DNA of 64,000 nucleotides from Breviolum minutum Mf 1.05b.01. Lineage: Eukaryota; Sar; Dinophyceae; Suessiales; Symbiodiniaceae. Where the stretch lies: NCBI GenBank assembly GCA_000507305.1, contig DF240452.1, positions 113,145 through 177,144 on the forward strand, in the 5' to 3' direction. A program made the translations under genes and the position numbers. Positions 32,887 through 46,456 of this stretch are shown piece by piece. The notes below the pieces were generated by a model. It was not told where the DNA came from. It was given only the letters and a program-made list of their open reading frames with translations, and searched no databases. Within the stretch, counting starts at the first letter, position 1, and each line of letters starts with the position of its first letter.

Positions 32887-34849
32887 AATTGAGTATTGTT
32901 TCTATGCAGACATTTGATGACAGGTTGCATTTGAATGAAGATACTGTGACACTTTAAAGGATTTGCCAAAGGCGTTGCTATAAATCAAGTGAGAAGCCAT
33001 CAAAACCACCAGAAGAATGATAGTTACAAGTACTTTCACAGCAATAAACATCTTTGGACCTCAAGGTTGTAAATACAGCCAGGGCCAGAAAGGCACCATT
33101 TGTTATAGTTTTTTGTTCACCAACTTTCATATGAAACGATTGGGAATGGCCCTTCATCCCACACCCGGCCTCTTTGCGGCCGGCCGCACCCCGAGGACAC
33201 TTACACTCTGTCCCAGCGTCGATTGCGGACAGTTCGCCCAGGCGAAAAAAAGGGGAACTTGCAAAGGTGATCCCTCCTCCGATGATTGCTTGGAGCATCT
33301 TCGTCTGAGATTTTGAGGAAAATTTGGAGGAACATGTTTGAAACAACTCCTCTCAGAACAGCCGTTTCCAACAAAAAACAACAAATAGAAGCGAGCCAAC
33401 GATTTTTTCTATGATTCTTGTGCAAGCTTGCAAGTTGACGGAAACTGTAAGCTGATTTTGTGGGTTGAATTGAGGGACTTCAGTACCTCAGGACTTCTTT
33501 GCCGGATAATTTTTGCGAAAGGAACCGGTTGTCTTGAATCTGTGTTCTATCACCTCCTAACTTCTATAGTGATTCAAGGTTAGGATAGGTCTGATGGGAA
33601 AAGAAAAGCCACATATTTGCTTTTTGTTTGTGCTTCCACCATTCCCTTTTTGGAAAAAATCACCCTCAGCCTCCACCTGTCCCTTTATTTTTGGAAGAAG
33701 GTTCATGTTTAATAAGCACCACATATGTTGTTCCAATGGTTGGCAACCACTCCACAGAAAATCGCCTTGGGGTGAAATTTCCAGGGTGCAGGAGCTTTGC
33801 TTATGAAAATCCTTGGGTTGTTTGGCTTCACCTAGGGTTCCAGTCAAACATTTTGGTGCTAAATGCAGTTTTGTACTAACAATGGTACGGTATTATTCTG
33901 GTGGTTGCTATTGGCGCTGTGGTTCACCATGATTTACCCAGATGTTTTCATTTTCCCACTCGCTCAGGAGCTGTTGCGAAGCCATTCACTGCCATGATAT
34001 TGTAGCTGATCTGTTATAGTGTTTGTATGTGTTTGTTTCTTTTGCATTGTGTTTGCTTGATGTTATAATAGCGCAATATATTTGTTAATAACATTTGTTT
34101 AATGTTAATTATATACATGCATGTTGCTGATCAGCCTGTTGACACTGCCTTCGTATGCTGTCTTGACTGTGGTGAAGCACCCTTCATCCAAAAGCGGCTA
34201 AGAACTGCAACCTAAGGAGACCCATAATCCTCAAAACGAGTTAGCAGATCCATGTTTTATCTTTACCTGCACCTGGGCAAAGCAAACTGTTCACCAGCAG
34301 CAGCAACAGCAACAACAGCAACGTCAACAGCGACGACAATATCATGGAGAACAGGACCAACAAGACAAAAGACAAGAGGCAACTATGAACAGCAGCGATA
34401 CCATTAGCAATAACAGCACAACCGTGTTCAGTATGCTCTTCAATTAACATTGGTCTAGCCAAATAGTTGAAAGCAAACTCAGCCAAGGTCACCCCAAAGG
34501 GTGCGGAAACAAAGAGGAGTCCTCCTCAAAGGGCCTTAGATTTGGTTGTAAAATTAGCTTCAACTTTGCAGATTGGTATTTCTTGCTGATTATTGTCATT
34601 TGCTGTTTATCAACTATTCTTTATGATTGCCTAGCATCGTCACCACCACCATCACCACTATCACCAACGTCATCATCATTTTCATCATCCTCATCCTCAT
34701 CCTCATCATCAGCCTCCTCATCATCATGTTCAAGTTCATGTTCAAGTTCATGGTATGTTCATCATTTTCATTATGGACATCCTCACCGACATCATCGTTA
34801 TTATCATCATCATGTTTATTTTCATTTGCATCATGGACGTCCTCATCAA

Positions 34850-34881
<32 letters not shown>

Positions 34882-34898
34882 ACATCATCATCATCATC

Positions 34899-34962
<64 letters not shown>

Positions 34963-35138
34963 CCATCACTACAAACTAGCTTGGCCCACGCCTTCATTTT
35001 CTTGACATTTTTTCAGTCAAGCAATGGTATCAAAGCGAAATCTCCAATTCAAACTGGCTTTGAATGTTTGGGAAGTTACTTGAAAAATGAACTGAACCAC
35101 TAACTTAGACGCTTGGGTCCAGATCCGGTTTTACAAAG
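32887..35138. other. mostly unassigned; small exon candidate and CAT repeats
   Basis: A probable small exon at about 33200-33242 (DTYTLSQRRLRTVRP) lies between cccgag and a gc donor (gcgaaa). It has the AG|GA and G|GC boundaries typical of this window but could not be linked to a gene. The rest holds CAT/ATC repeats (34631-34975). Confidence 0.4.
34838..34973. repeat. CAT/ATC microsatellite
   Basis: Long ATC/CAT trinucleotide tracts with a few AAC and ACC interruptions; looser copies extend from 34631. ORFs here are runs of His, Ser, Ile, Asp or Met, depending on frame, and are not genes. Confidence 0.9.
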
Positions 35139-35202
35139 GAAGGCTGGAGCTGTTCTGCGAATCTCGGGGGCATCTTCGCTTCTAGGAGACTTGGCAGCAC
35201 AG
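35139..35202 (+). CDS. candidate exon, weakly Mpv17/PMP22-like
   Basis: The block reads KAGAVLRISGASSLLGDLAAQ between an acceptor (ttacaaag) and a gt donor. The G-x-L-x-GD-x-x-x-Q spacing recalls the N-terminal motif of the Mpv17/PMP22 membrane family. This rests on one short motif, and no later Mpv17 motif was found downstream. Confidence 0.25.
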
Positions 35203-36274
35203 GTTCTCCTTAAACAGTTCCATCACGACATGCTGACATGCAAACATCATGGCTTGACATGGTTTGACATCATATTATGGCACCTTCAAAAGGGAAACTA
35301 TGTACAGGATTCTCCCTTTTCAAGATCATCCTCACTTCAAGGTGTTTGGCAATGGACTTGTGGATGGGGCCCAAAGTTCTTGCAAGCTTGAAATTTACGT
35401 AGGGATCCTATACCAAAATGTAGGTGGTGGATTCGTCTCCATTTGAAAAGTATTAAGCCACTTAGATTCTCAAAGAACAAGTCAAACCATCACTAGGAAA
35501 CATTGTAGCAAATGAGATCTCCGGCAAAGGTGTTTCATTGCCATACCTAATGTTTCTGGCCCATGAGTCTCTGGCCCATCCAAATCGCACATTTTTTAAT
35601 TTGTCAGGCCCGTTGTGACTTATGGGGTGTAAGGATGTGGGGGCTTTGCTCTTGAAAGGCATACAAGGTTTCCCTAAGGGATGTTTGAGGTGCCGAATTT
35701 TGAGACACATATTGGATGCTGGCTAGTTTCCTGCCAGTTCATTTACCTCTTGTGAAAGACGCTCGTGCAATCATGTCATGACGTCGATTCAAATTTGAAT
35801 TCCAACCTGGAAACATCCAAGATGCCATTTGATTTGTTGATGGTTCCCGATCACTTCTGCATATCTTCACTGCCTCCATTTACGGATTCAAAATGATGAC
35901 AGTGCTTCCTGCAATAAGACCTGTTATCAACACCATCATCAAGTCCTTTCATTTCAGCAGGTGGACGGGGGAGCAGTTTGTTGGGAATCCTTTCTTGGTC
36001 ATGACACTGTCACAGCTGTTTTCAAAGAACAGTCTAAATCACCAAGAGTCCTGCTTTGGTTAGGGGGATTTGATGGGGATTGGTCTACATCTTGCCAGGG
36101 TTTGACAAACAAGATGTGTTCTATTTGTTTTATCGTTGGGTATGATTATTACTTTCATTTTGGATGCACATGTGGTGTACATGTTGCACATGTTATGCAG
36201 TTTGTATATTTAGAGTAGTTGTTAATTTGTTTTTTCATTATCATTTATATTTGTTTCTTCGTTTATTGACAGAG

Positions 36275-36806
36275 GGGCAAAGAGAACGTCGAAGCATCCC
36301 TCCAATTTTGAAACTTTCAGGACAGTTCCAGCCGGCTTGGAAGGGCTCCACCGACATCGAAAGCTTTGCCAGGGGGAAGTGTCTTGGCCTCCGTGTTTGA
36401 GGTGCAATGACATGGGATTTAGTCGTTTCCAGGGAATGCCTTAGGACCTTCTTATCATTTTCTTTAGGCATGGGTCCGATTTCCTCTCAGATTCCATCAG
36501 AACTTCCACTTTGGGCAGCCAGGACGTATTCCAAGAGCAACCAAGGGAAAAGATGTTGAAAGCCCATCTCCCATGAAAGCCATGTTTGATTGGAAGGGTT
36601 CGGTGGTAAGCATGGCTATGATTCACCATGAATTATAAAGCACATGGGATATCTTTGAGTTGAATGTTTAAGCGTAGTTTTCAGATTATTTTCAGGATGA
36701 TGTAAGCCTAATTCCATTTTCAACACTTGCAAAGAACGGTTCCATCATTGTCTCGTTTCCCAATGATGTACGGGATGGTGCACGTACAGTTGCATCCAAC
36801 ACCAAG
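36275..36806 (+). CDS. three consecutive exons of an unrecognised gene
   Basis: The exons are 36275-36320 (GQRERRSIPPILKLS), 36523-36605 (RIPRATKGKDVESPSPMKAM, then FDWKGSV) and 36696-36806 (DDVSLIPFSTLAKNGSIIVS, then FPNDVRDGARTVASNTK). Phases join without change: the first ends in one G before a ga donor, and the second starts GA and ends at phase 0 before gtaagc. All acceptors are AG|G. A further exon may begin at 37025 (EECKDRCCQATCAETICES), and one upstream near 35963. I do not recognise the family. Confidence 0.5.
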
Positions 36807-37902
36807 GTGATGGTTGCCATCCATTTTTAGTCCACATTAAATTTGTGGAAGATGATTCAATTTGAGGGCACTTTTCCAAGTTGCAATTGGAGCACCCCTA
36901 CCGGAATTTGCAAAAACCCACAGGATCTAATGATTGGTCCAGTCATTTGGAGATAGAGTTTGTGTTCCTCAAGTGACCCTTGATGTCCTGATCTCGTATG
37001 ACATCCATTTTCCAAAAAACCAAGGAGGAGTGCAAAGATCGATGCTGTCAAGCTACGTGCGCAGAAACTATCTGTGAATCGCCGATGCTTGCCTTCAACA
37101 AAGATGAATCAATGATTGATTCCCCTCATAAAATGTCACACTGGCAGCTGGGTAGCTACATTGTTTCACTTGGATTGAATATCAATAAACCTCTGGCTGC
37201 CCAACAAGAAGGGGGATTTGATGTTGGGCCCGGCAACTGGCAAGGAGGCTTTAAGGAGCTTTAAAGTTTGAAACCATTGTAGCTATATCATGTGCCGTGT
37301 TTCTGGTAACCAAACCATTGCAACCAGTAAAATATGAGTGCTCCAACAACCGAGTGTCCTGTACCAGCAAATGAGCTGTTTTGTAATGAACTGGTTGATG
37401 ATAGGAGGAAGGCTAATTGAAATGACGATGGTACCCTTGGAACATATGACATTATATATATATATAGTTGCTTGAAGAGGGTGAAGGTCAATATTGAAGT
37501 CTCATACTTCATATACTGCCGGAATTTGGATCCAAGCGACTGAGCAACTGGTTGGTGGTTGAGCACTAGCCAGCCACAAATCTGCCATATGGTAGACGAT
37601 GGATGTTGGAAAGTGTCACTGCAGCTTGAGACTGTTGTGTGAGGGGATGCTAATGAGATAATCACTGGGTGTATGCTGGATTGGATTCCCATTTCCACCT
37701 AAACTTACTTCACTGTTGGGGAGCTTGCAATACGTTTTTTCAGTCAAATCATCCTCATCGTGACATGTGTTCCAATTTACTCTCCAACTAATCATGGATG
37801 GTTTTTGCAGCATCGCCAGATTTTCATCTGTGGGTTGCTTGGAGATGGAGAAACATAGGAAAGATACACCCAACAATTAACAGCTTGTCTCGACGTGACG
37901 AG

Positions 37903-37990
37903 GTACCTTTTCAAGCGTCCCTTCCCACCGAAGAAATGCACGTTTTCGACCTGCCAGCAACCTGGCGTGGTAGGATTCCCCGTTGAGTGA
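37903..37990 (+). CDS. candidate terminal exon, unknown protein
   Basis: After gacgtgacgag the frame reads YLFKRPFPPKKCTFSTCQQP and then VVGFPVE to a TGA. A second frame is open too. It may belong to the gene at 36275-36806, about 1.1 kb upstream, but this cannot be shown. Confidence 0.3.
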
Positions 37991-40445
37991 TAACAAGTGA
38001 GTTCTTTAGAAATTGTTGCCCAATTTTGGGAGCTTGTGGATACGTTCTGCGTCACCAACTGCAATGATTTCATGCAGAACTGGAAAAAATGTTGCGTTTC
38101 CTTTTTTAGACGTATACTGTAGACTGATTACGGCTGGTTGCTCCTGAAGCTTCTCCCAAATATTTCTTGAAGGTGAAATTATGCCATTTCATTCGCCCAA
38201 ATTTGACAAAATTGAAGCAGGCAAAACAACATTTTGTTCAAATGGTGTTGTCTCGCCAATTTTGGACATGCCCACATCCCATAGAAGATACGATTTTTTG
38301 GTCATTTGTAAATCGTATTTGTATGTATATATATATATATGTGTGTATTATTTTGTTGTGATTATTTAATTACTGCATATTAGAGCTCCAATATAACAGC
38401 GAGTGTTCTCCAAGTGAGGTAAGGCCCCCCTTTCGAACATCATCTGACTCTGAGGAAACATGGGCTTTTGAGGCTTAAATTTCAACCCTATAACAAACCA
38501 AAAAATCTGGGCATTGCCCCAGAAGAGGAGATTCCAATCATTTGAGAAGAGGTCATCTTCCTTCATTTCGATGTTTCTATACCCGGCTGTGTAGGCTCAT
38601 ACAAGCTTTGACGATTCAACCTCCAAGGCAACAATGCTGCTATGACGAAGCTTATTGTGGGAATGGTCTTAATGCTTGGTCTTCAGCATGCAAAGCAGGA
38701 AAGACCAAAGAGATGTACCTCGGTTGTCAAGTGGACTCAAAAAATGGATGATAATATGGAAAAATGGCATCATTTTGCACGAAGGAGATGGTGGTTTTGT
38801 TGCAACAGGATTCACCCCCGCCCCCCCAAATGTTCTGACAGAAGGAAGTTGCTTCAACTTACATTTCGACCAGAAAGTCACAAGGCAGTTGAAAAAAAAA
38901 AACATAAACTTAGGGTGAACTTTTATCCTGACTTTAAAGTCGCCTTACCAAAAAAAAGGGATGGTTAGGTTGAAAATTATATAACAATTATGCATTTTCC
39001 CCCCCCAGAAATGGCTGGTTCCATCAAAGCTGTTTTTTTAGCGATATGTGATATGTGTTGGATATTGTTGGATTGCGCGGTTGCTATACCACTTTGATTG
39101 TTATAGTGAAGTGTGTATTCATTTGTATCCAATGTTTCTATGCCAAACCAATGCATCGCAGGTGGTGTGAGGAAGAGCTTGATGTCACAAGATCCGAACT
39201 GACACAAGATCAATGGCACTTTGGCTGCTTCCATGGTACACTCTGGTAAACCAACATGGCTGGCTGGAAAAGGGGCGATGGAAGAAGATGCATGTGTCAT
39301 TGAAACCATTTGTTTACCGGAGCCCATGTTGTTTTTTCTCACTGACTCGTGCTTTGGCATTCTAACGCAGCACCCCACAAACCACCAATTGTCAATTGAT
39401 ATCATTCACCAGCCGTTACACTCCCTAAAACTAACACAGCCCCTAAAAATGGTCATTTCCAATAGGATTCCAATAGGAATCTCTCTTCCAGGGGTCTATT
39501 TTCAGGGGCAAACTGGTGTTCCTGTTCCCCGAGGAATCATTTGGTCTACAAGGCGGTAAAGGATGGAACACTTCCACCTGGTTGTGAAGAGGATGATGCC
39601 TGGAGTTGCAGGTGGAAGTTGGGCCAGTGGGGATACTGAGAATACCTCCTGTCATTGTGTAAAGATGTGTTTGGCCTTTGATGGTGCAGACAAAATTAGA
39701 TGTTGTGAATCAGAAGCTTTCAGAATTTTTGTGATTTTGATAGGTAGTCTAGAGGTATTTTACCAACCCTGGGATGTTGCATGAGAAGTACGTCGACCTT
39801 GGGACAGGGTCTTTTCTGCCTCACCTTGTTTTTTTCTGCCAGGGATAATCTACACTACGGCATTGTCTCTTAGCTGTTGATGGGCCGGGAGACGGCTGGC
39901 TTTCTGACCGGAGCTCTTAGCATTGGGGATCTGGGAATCTTTAGGCCATTTGGCAGTACTGTATTCAGCTAGAAGGGGGAATGGCCCAAGTTACAAGCTG
40001 AAAGCTGGTTCAATCAGGCAGTCACATACCCAGATGCTTCTGCAAGTGCTTTATGTAAACAATTGTAAACATTTATCTACTTTTGCTTGAATTTGCAGCA
40101 TATGTTGCGATGTCAAGTCTATGTTCCGAAAATAAGAAATGGAGCGGTTGGGATAGATGTCAAGACTAGGTTTTCATGTTGTAAGTTGTATGTATCTTAA
40201 TTCGTCGTCTTGCGGACGAGTTGTCTTCCAATTGCCAAGACAAGTATGGGAATCTAGGGGTGCTAGTGGCCAATCTTATTGGTTTAGGTTTAACCTGATA
40301 ATATACCTAACTTGGATGTTTAATGTATTTGTCCCTCTTCAAAACCCTTCAGATCTTCAGGGATTGAATGTTCACATGTCTCACACAATATAAAGCCAAA
40401 TCACTGAATGATCATCTAAAGCGCCCAAACTTACATGTTTATCAG
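37991..40445 (+). other. unassigned; exon candidates at 39162 and 39553
   Basis: 39162-39235 (WCEEELDVTRSELTQDQWHF, leaving G before gtacac) is open in one frame only and looks like a real exon. A block from 39553 (AVKDGTLPPGCEEDDAWSCR) has two possible frames. Either could belong to the gene ending at 40765. A TA tract lies at 38324-38343. Confidence 0.35.
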
Positions 40446-40765
40446 CTTCCGAAGCGGCTCGTCAGCCATTCTTTGCAGGACCAACCGAGAAAGGTAAGTT
40501 CATGGATATTCAATAACCCAAGTCACTAATCCATTTTCCACCAACCCGTCCAAATTCTCCATGTTCTCTCCCCACATCTTAACCTCAAATCACTAATTTC
40601 CCGTTTCCTTCGCCAGCCAACCCCTACACCCTCCACGCGCCGCAGCTCAACGTCTTCACGCTGCACAAGAGCGACGAGGGCGTCAGCGTGAATTCGGTGG
40701 CAGTGGTGCCGGGAGCGACTGAAGCCTTGAGTGGTGGAGACGACCAGCAGGCCGAGAACCCGTAG
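40446..40765 (+). CDS. last two exons of a WD40-like protein gene
   Basis: 40446-40493 (SEAARQPFFAGPTEK) ends before gtaagt, and 40617-40765 begins after cgccag, joined through a split GCC codon. The last exon reads ANPYTLHAPQLNVFTLHKSD, then VNSVAVVPGATEALSGGDDQ and a TAG. The V-N-S-V-A-V-x-P-G...SGGDD pattern matches a WD40 blade and resembles the final blade of the WD40 gene at 47-50.7 kb (VNSLAVNPG). The terminal exon is much more GC-rich than its flanks. Earlier exons are not settled. Confidence 0.5.
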
Positions 40766-41578
40766 CGTTTGGGATGGGTTTTGAGAATTGTACCCTTTGG
40801 ATTCCTACATCCGAACTGACTATGATACTTCCAACAAATACGTACCAATTTGTGTGAAAGATCACGATCAACCACGCAGTTCTTCAATGTCACATTGGGG
40901 GTTTGTTTGAGAACATGAAATCTACCAATAGCCAACTGTTGGTTGGGGTTGTTGCCACTATAGGTTTCGAACCCTTGGCCTAAGAGATATGCCCCGGAGG
41001 TTTGAAGGCCTTTTGGAAGATTGGGGCTAGTAGACCAGTATTTACAAAGTCAAATGGCAAAATGTTCAGTTGAGGTTGTTTCCACTCCGCTGGCTTTATA
41101 CGATTTCTTTCTGGGGAATCCAATCCTTAAGGAAATTGGACATAGTTTCCAGCAACACCTGTCATTGTAACCACTTGGGGTGAATTACAGGTTTGAGACT
41201 CAACAATTGAACAGCCCTGCCTCCAAACATGAAAGTGGAGATTTCTGAATGAGAAAAAGAAAAGCATCAACCTTGGAGACATTCACAACTCCCTGATCCC
41301 AAGGTCTTCAAGTGGCGCATTGCTGAAGGAAATTTGGGTTTGTTGAGGAATTACTCATCACATACCTCAGCGCTTTTGCAAGTTGCCTTGGCCAAGTCCA
41401 GCAGTTGTTTCTTCTGGTTGAAAGCTACTGTGTGTTTAAAAAACAGACCTTGCCTTATTTCAAACAGAATCCTTCAATCAGGATGGACCATGATTTTATA
41501 AGTTGATTTTCGGGAAGTTAGCATCATCAATTTTCCTACAGAAGTGATGTAGTATTATCATTAAATCATGGATCATGG
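40766..41578. other. intergenic, nothing recognised
   Basis: No exon, repeat or RNA gene could be supported in this stretch. Confidence 0.5.
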
Positions 41579-42081
41579 ATGACAACAACCTTTTCCAAAC
41601 AGGCAACCAACTTCAAATCGACAGGGGATCCTTCCCACTTCGCCACTGCTACCGTTGCTTCTAAGGTTGCCCCGTTCCACGATGCAACCTTTTTCTGTGC
41701 TGCCACTAAAAAGGAGGCCATCGTTTGGTTGGTACAGGCGAGACCTGGGTGCTAAGTCGGAGTTGGTGCATGAGATGAGATCCAAAAAGTATCTACACAC
41801 ATGTATATTTTATTTATATTTATATTACAAATATACCTTTCCAAACCAACAAATCTGCCTGGAAATCGTCTTTTTGCTGGGAAATTCATAGCTGCACTTG
41901 GCTATACCGACCCTAAGAAAATAATAGAAGATGAACCCCCCCAAAAAAACAAGGAATCTACCATGACCTCCAATCATTAGATGAAACATGGCCATTTTGT
42001 CATTCAAAGGGTTGGTTTGGAGGAACCGGCTTTTCAAAGGTCAGGTTTAGAATCACGCCACCGGGGAAGCTCCCGCTACAG
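41579..42081 (+). CDS. first two exons of an unrecognised gene
   Basis: 41579-41737 starts at an ATG (MTTTFSKQATNFKSTGDPSH, then FHDATFFCAATKKEAIVWLV) and ends CAG before a gc donor. 42040-42081 (VRFRITPPGKLPLQ) follows an aaag acceptor and again ends CAG before gc. Both are phase 0. If the first donor is not used, the ORF reads on to a TAA at 41755. The product is unknown and the remaining exons were not identified. Confidence 0.42.
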
Positions 42082-43268
42082 GCAGGACATGATTTTACCG
42101 ATTCCATGGACACTTGGCGTTTCAGATGAGAGGGATGGGACGCAAATCTATGGAATCTATACGTGGCTTTTCTATGGTTCACAAAGTTTGATGGATGTTG
42201 GGTTTTCAATGGGAAACAACCAAATCAAAGGGCCACTTTTATAAGCATGTTCGTGGATTGCAAAATCGCCATTCAAAAATCAATGCCTTTACACAGGATG
42301 GGCGCATCCAATCCTGATTTTGAAATCAGTTCCAGGCATCCACAGCTTAAATTAATGCAAACATACCTAAAAGCCCATACATTAGACTTTGGGGGCCTGG
42401 CCCCTCTATTTCTAAGACTTCTTCAAGAAGCTCAAAAGGATGGGCACATTGGATGTTGACCTACCAAGTTCTGGACTCTGTGAATTGTGAAAAGGTGATG
42501 CTTGAAGATGATTGAAAACTTCAAACAACAAGAACATCCTTTACATTCATACCACCGTTGGTTTTGGTCCCAGGATTCTGAATCAAGGAATTCCCAAAGA
42601 TATTCATTGTCGCTTCAGACAGTTTCCAATTGCTTGCATGCCGTTGGACCCTGAATGTATGACTTACCAGGCCATCCCTTATTTGGAACATCCCTCAAAA
42701 CACCACTCCAAATAGTTACATGATAAAAAATCCCAGGGAGCTCATGAAAAGCAATGGAAGCAGCACAGTCGCCATGATGATTCGGATCTTGCTCTTTAAG
42801 AATATCATAATCCAACTCAGTAGTTCCGACATCACATGACCCCAGACCCCATGAGGTCGTTGTTTGGTGAACGCCCCCGAGCTACATCCAACTCCCATGT
42901 AGCGCTTGTTCATCTACTGAGTATATGGATCTTGTTGGTTTTGAGGCCCCTACAAAACAAGCATGTTTGGGGTTGGGGCATATAGATGTACAGTATATAG
43001 TCTTCAATCTTCTTTTGTACTATCATTTGCCTAGATTTGTATAGTCTAGAAGCAGCAACAGCAACCATTGCAACAGACCATGTCACATCACGATTTTTCA
43101 AACTTGACCATGAGTCATGGTATAAGTGGCAAGACTGTAACAACCTTTACTCGGGAGGCCTGTCATTATAGTCCGATTTCGGGTTTGATTCCACCTGGTT
43201 AATACGGCAGTAGATATTTTGACATTCCCGTCTCAGTAAACGAGTATGTATTTCAGGAAGGTGCACAG
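42082..43268. other. no supported gene
   Basis: A possible exon after the acceptor at 42295 (start ATGGGCGCATCC, gc donor at 42336) could continue the previous gene but does not fit its phase. Confidence 0.4.
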
Positions 43269-43555
43269 GTACACTACACTCCACATCGACCGTGAAGAGT
43301 GATCGTCGCCAGTGCAAGGAGATGGAATTTACTCCTGAAGATCCTCGTAAAGATGCAGGGCCAGTGTCTGTAACAGGATGCATTGGTATCAACGCCTACG
43401 AGACAACGGTGGTGGGTTTGAGCAACAGTTCCTTGAGACGGCAAGTTGCTGCCAAAATTGTGGTGAAATTAGTTGACAGGAAAATCCCAGTTGACCTGAC
43501 AAACATATCACAAGGAAAAACTCTCCATGATATTACTGTATTCATTCAGTGGTAA
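43269..43555 (+). CDS. candidate long terminal exon, unknown protein
   Basis: After gtgcacag one frame stays open for 94 codons (TLHSTSTVKSDRRQCKEMEF ... VSVTGCIGINAYETTVVGLS ... HDITVFIQW) to a TAA, with the two other plus frames closed. The N-terminal part is polar and the C-terminal part is rich in Val/Ile/Lys. No family is recognised. Confidence 0.35.
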
Positions 43556-46410
43556 TTGCAAACAGATGGTGAAGACATTTTTCCTTTCGGTATGCGATTC
43601 TGCTTAGGATCGGTACTGTAGTCTGTATTTTTCCACTTGCAGCATTCAGGAGTCCCATCCTCACACGGAATTTTTGGAAGTCTCCATTTTGAAAACCTGA
43701 CACAATGGCAACACATGGGCATCCCCCCCCCAAAAAAAAACACCAAATTACTGAGGTTATGCTGCCTTGTGGGAGTTTAAAGTGAGCCATTTTCTATCAG
43801 TGCCAGTGGATCCAAAATTGGAGTTCCGTTGGGAGATTGAGAAGGACTTTGGCTACTACACGCCACCCGCCTTTTTACAAACACGCCTTTTTGGATGAAT
43901 GGTTTGGATCAATGGTGAATTGTTGTAACTCTAAGGACTGGGGAGGTGTTTGACCCTAAGTGAGGGAGAATAGAAGTCCAATTTTGTGTGGAGCCGACTC
44001 CAAGTGCAAACAACTGTTTGACCTTGCAGCTTGAAGGAGAATATGATGAATGATGATGATGATGAAGATGCCTTCCAACTGGCATTTATGGACTGCCAGG
44101 ATGCTTTTCCCTGGGCGATTCCTTAAAAATGAAGCCATGGCGTTTTCAATTTGCTCTCAATCACGCTAGACAAGCGGAAGACTTGAAGTTGTCATGGTCC
44201 CAAAGCATCATGATTTATCTACCTGAATTTGGTCGGGGTCAAAGCCATTACCCTTTTTTCTAAATACAATATCGTATATATATATATAGATACACTTTAC
44301 TTTCAAATCCAATAGATCGCGAGCTAAAGCCACCAGGAACCTGATTGAACAAACTACATCTTGGTGAGAAATAGTGAGAAGCGTACCCTTCCAGTGAGAG
44401 ATTTATATAAGGAAGTGGCCTATTTGGGACACGTCAAGTGACATCAAGAACGCCCTCCTCTCTTGGTGGGAGCATCGACGCCCGGCTTTGCTGGCTTAGC
44501 TTTGGAGATGCAAGATTTGTTGGGCCATTTTGGGTGAAGAGAATGCTTTTGCTTGTTTATGCCCTGTTGAGTAGGGGTTCACTATTGGATACATGAAGTG
44601 TCGCGAAGTAGCGCTACTGAATTCGACCCAGAGGAGAAACATGAGAGTCATTTCTTTCATCGCTTCAGAGATTCCCATAGATTCACAATGTGCTGCTTTG
44701 ATTTGATTCTTGGATAAAAAATGCCTAACGACCACACGTGACCACAACTTTTTTCCGGGGCATATGTTGAGCAACGTCATTTGATATTTCACCATGTCAA
44801 GAAGTTAAAGGTTTCACTTCTGGTGTTGGGCCTCAGGTTTGTTCAGCCACGAAATTTCCAAGTAACCAACCTATTCAAACATAGTTCGGGACCTCACCTC
44901 ACAGACAACCTTCAAAGGTGTGCTTAGGAGCTGAGAATTGAGCAGAAATGTATCCTTCCATTGTTTGTTGCATCAATGTCGTGTATTAACCTGCATTTAG
45001 ATAGTTCAGGGGTGTAGCCGCCTGCCACCGGATGTACCATTCCGGACTCCTCATCCACGCTTTATCAGAAACTTAACCTGGAAGACTCAACTTCACACTT
45101 TCTTGGGGCTAAACTGAGCAATATTAGCAGCAACAGGTCGTGTAATTCCTATAATGACTATCCACGGTTGCTTAGATTTAACTTTTTCTTGCCAGCCTCA
45201 CAATGCAAGATCCAGACAAAAGTGACAAAAGCCCTCCAAAGATCAGACATCTCAAGGGTGGAACTTGTTCAAGGGCTACACGGACACGTCCAGACGTCTT
45301 GCTGATGACGTCGACAACGACACTCGCTACGATGTCGTAGGCGGAGGGTCCCAAGTGGATGGGCTGGAAACAGAAGTTGCGGGTCCTGAAACAATCGGCG
45401 AAAAAAAGTTACGCTGGATGGGAGGGATCCATGTTTCACTTTCATGTTCAACAAGTAGTCTAGTAATGATCCTTGACTTGGGCTCGGTATTTGTCTTATA
45501 TAAACAGTAGTTTGGGATGCCCAGAAGGTATACACCAAAAGCATGATCATTCAAGATATTTTCTGATGTTATTGTGATATGTTGTGATGTTTGCAAATGA
45601 TTCCCAAGATTTTATAAGCCTACTGAAGCAGAGAATCTTTTGGCAGCTCCTCGTGAAAGCCTGAAGGGCAATACACCAAGCTCCGATGTGTGGAGATTCA
45701 TTGAATTAATTTTGATAGTAAGATCCAATCCAAGAGAAACCATTTGGCAGCGAGCACAAGGTCTCTAAGCAGTATGAACAGTAAAAGATCAAGTCAAAAA
45801 AGCTAGAGATTATATGAGATTATAGAGACCAGGGATACCAAATGCAATCGGCTTTTTGTTTGAAACTTTTTGGATTCCAATTGGTCCACACTTAACTTAA
45901 CTGAACTGGAAGTTTTGGTTCCAAGAAATGGGCCACCTTTTCCCATCAACAACTATCCACAGCGCAGGTTCTTTGGTATCTCCTGATCGTGAACTGAGTC
46001 TTGGCCGGGGAGAGGTATAATTTTTTTGGTCAAAGGTCTGAAGACATGTGCGAAATGAAAAGATGTGTTTTGTGTTGTGTTTTTGTTGGGGGGGATCTTC
46101 TGTTGAAAAAATCCGGACAGGGTGAAATAGACTAAAGTGTTTTTGCTGTTGTTGAATGCTTATGCAAAAACCGAAAGTGTTTTGTTCAATTTGTTCCTTA
46201 GAGCCTGCTAATTTGTATAGTAGTTTTGTTGACTTGTTTCGGTACCTATACTTCTTGTTGCGACCCTTTGTTAGCCAGCGGCTTCAATGCTGTTTCATGC
46301 ACCCCGCCAAAAGATTCCAAAGCACCAACCAAAAAAAACACCAATGTTTTGGAACCTCCCATCGGAACAGCTAATTATGGTTGTTAAATGTTGAACAAAG
46401 AATTGGGTGG

Positions 46411-46456
<46 letters not shown>

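Noticed and set aside
34583-35103. Long ORFs with poly-His, poly-Ser, poly-Asp or poly-Met
   Set aside because: They are translations of the CAT/ATC microsatellite, open in most frames on both strands.
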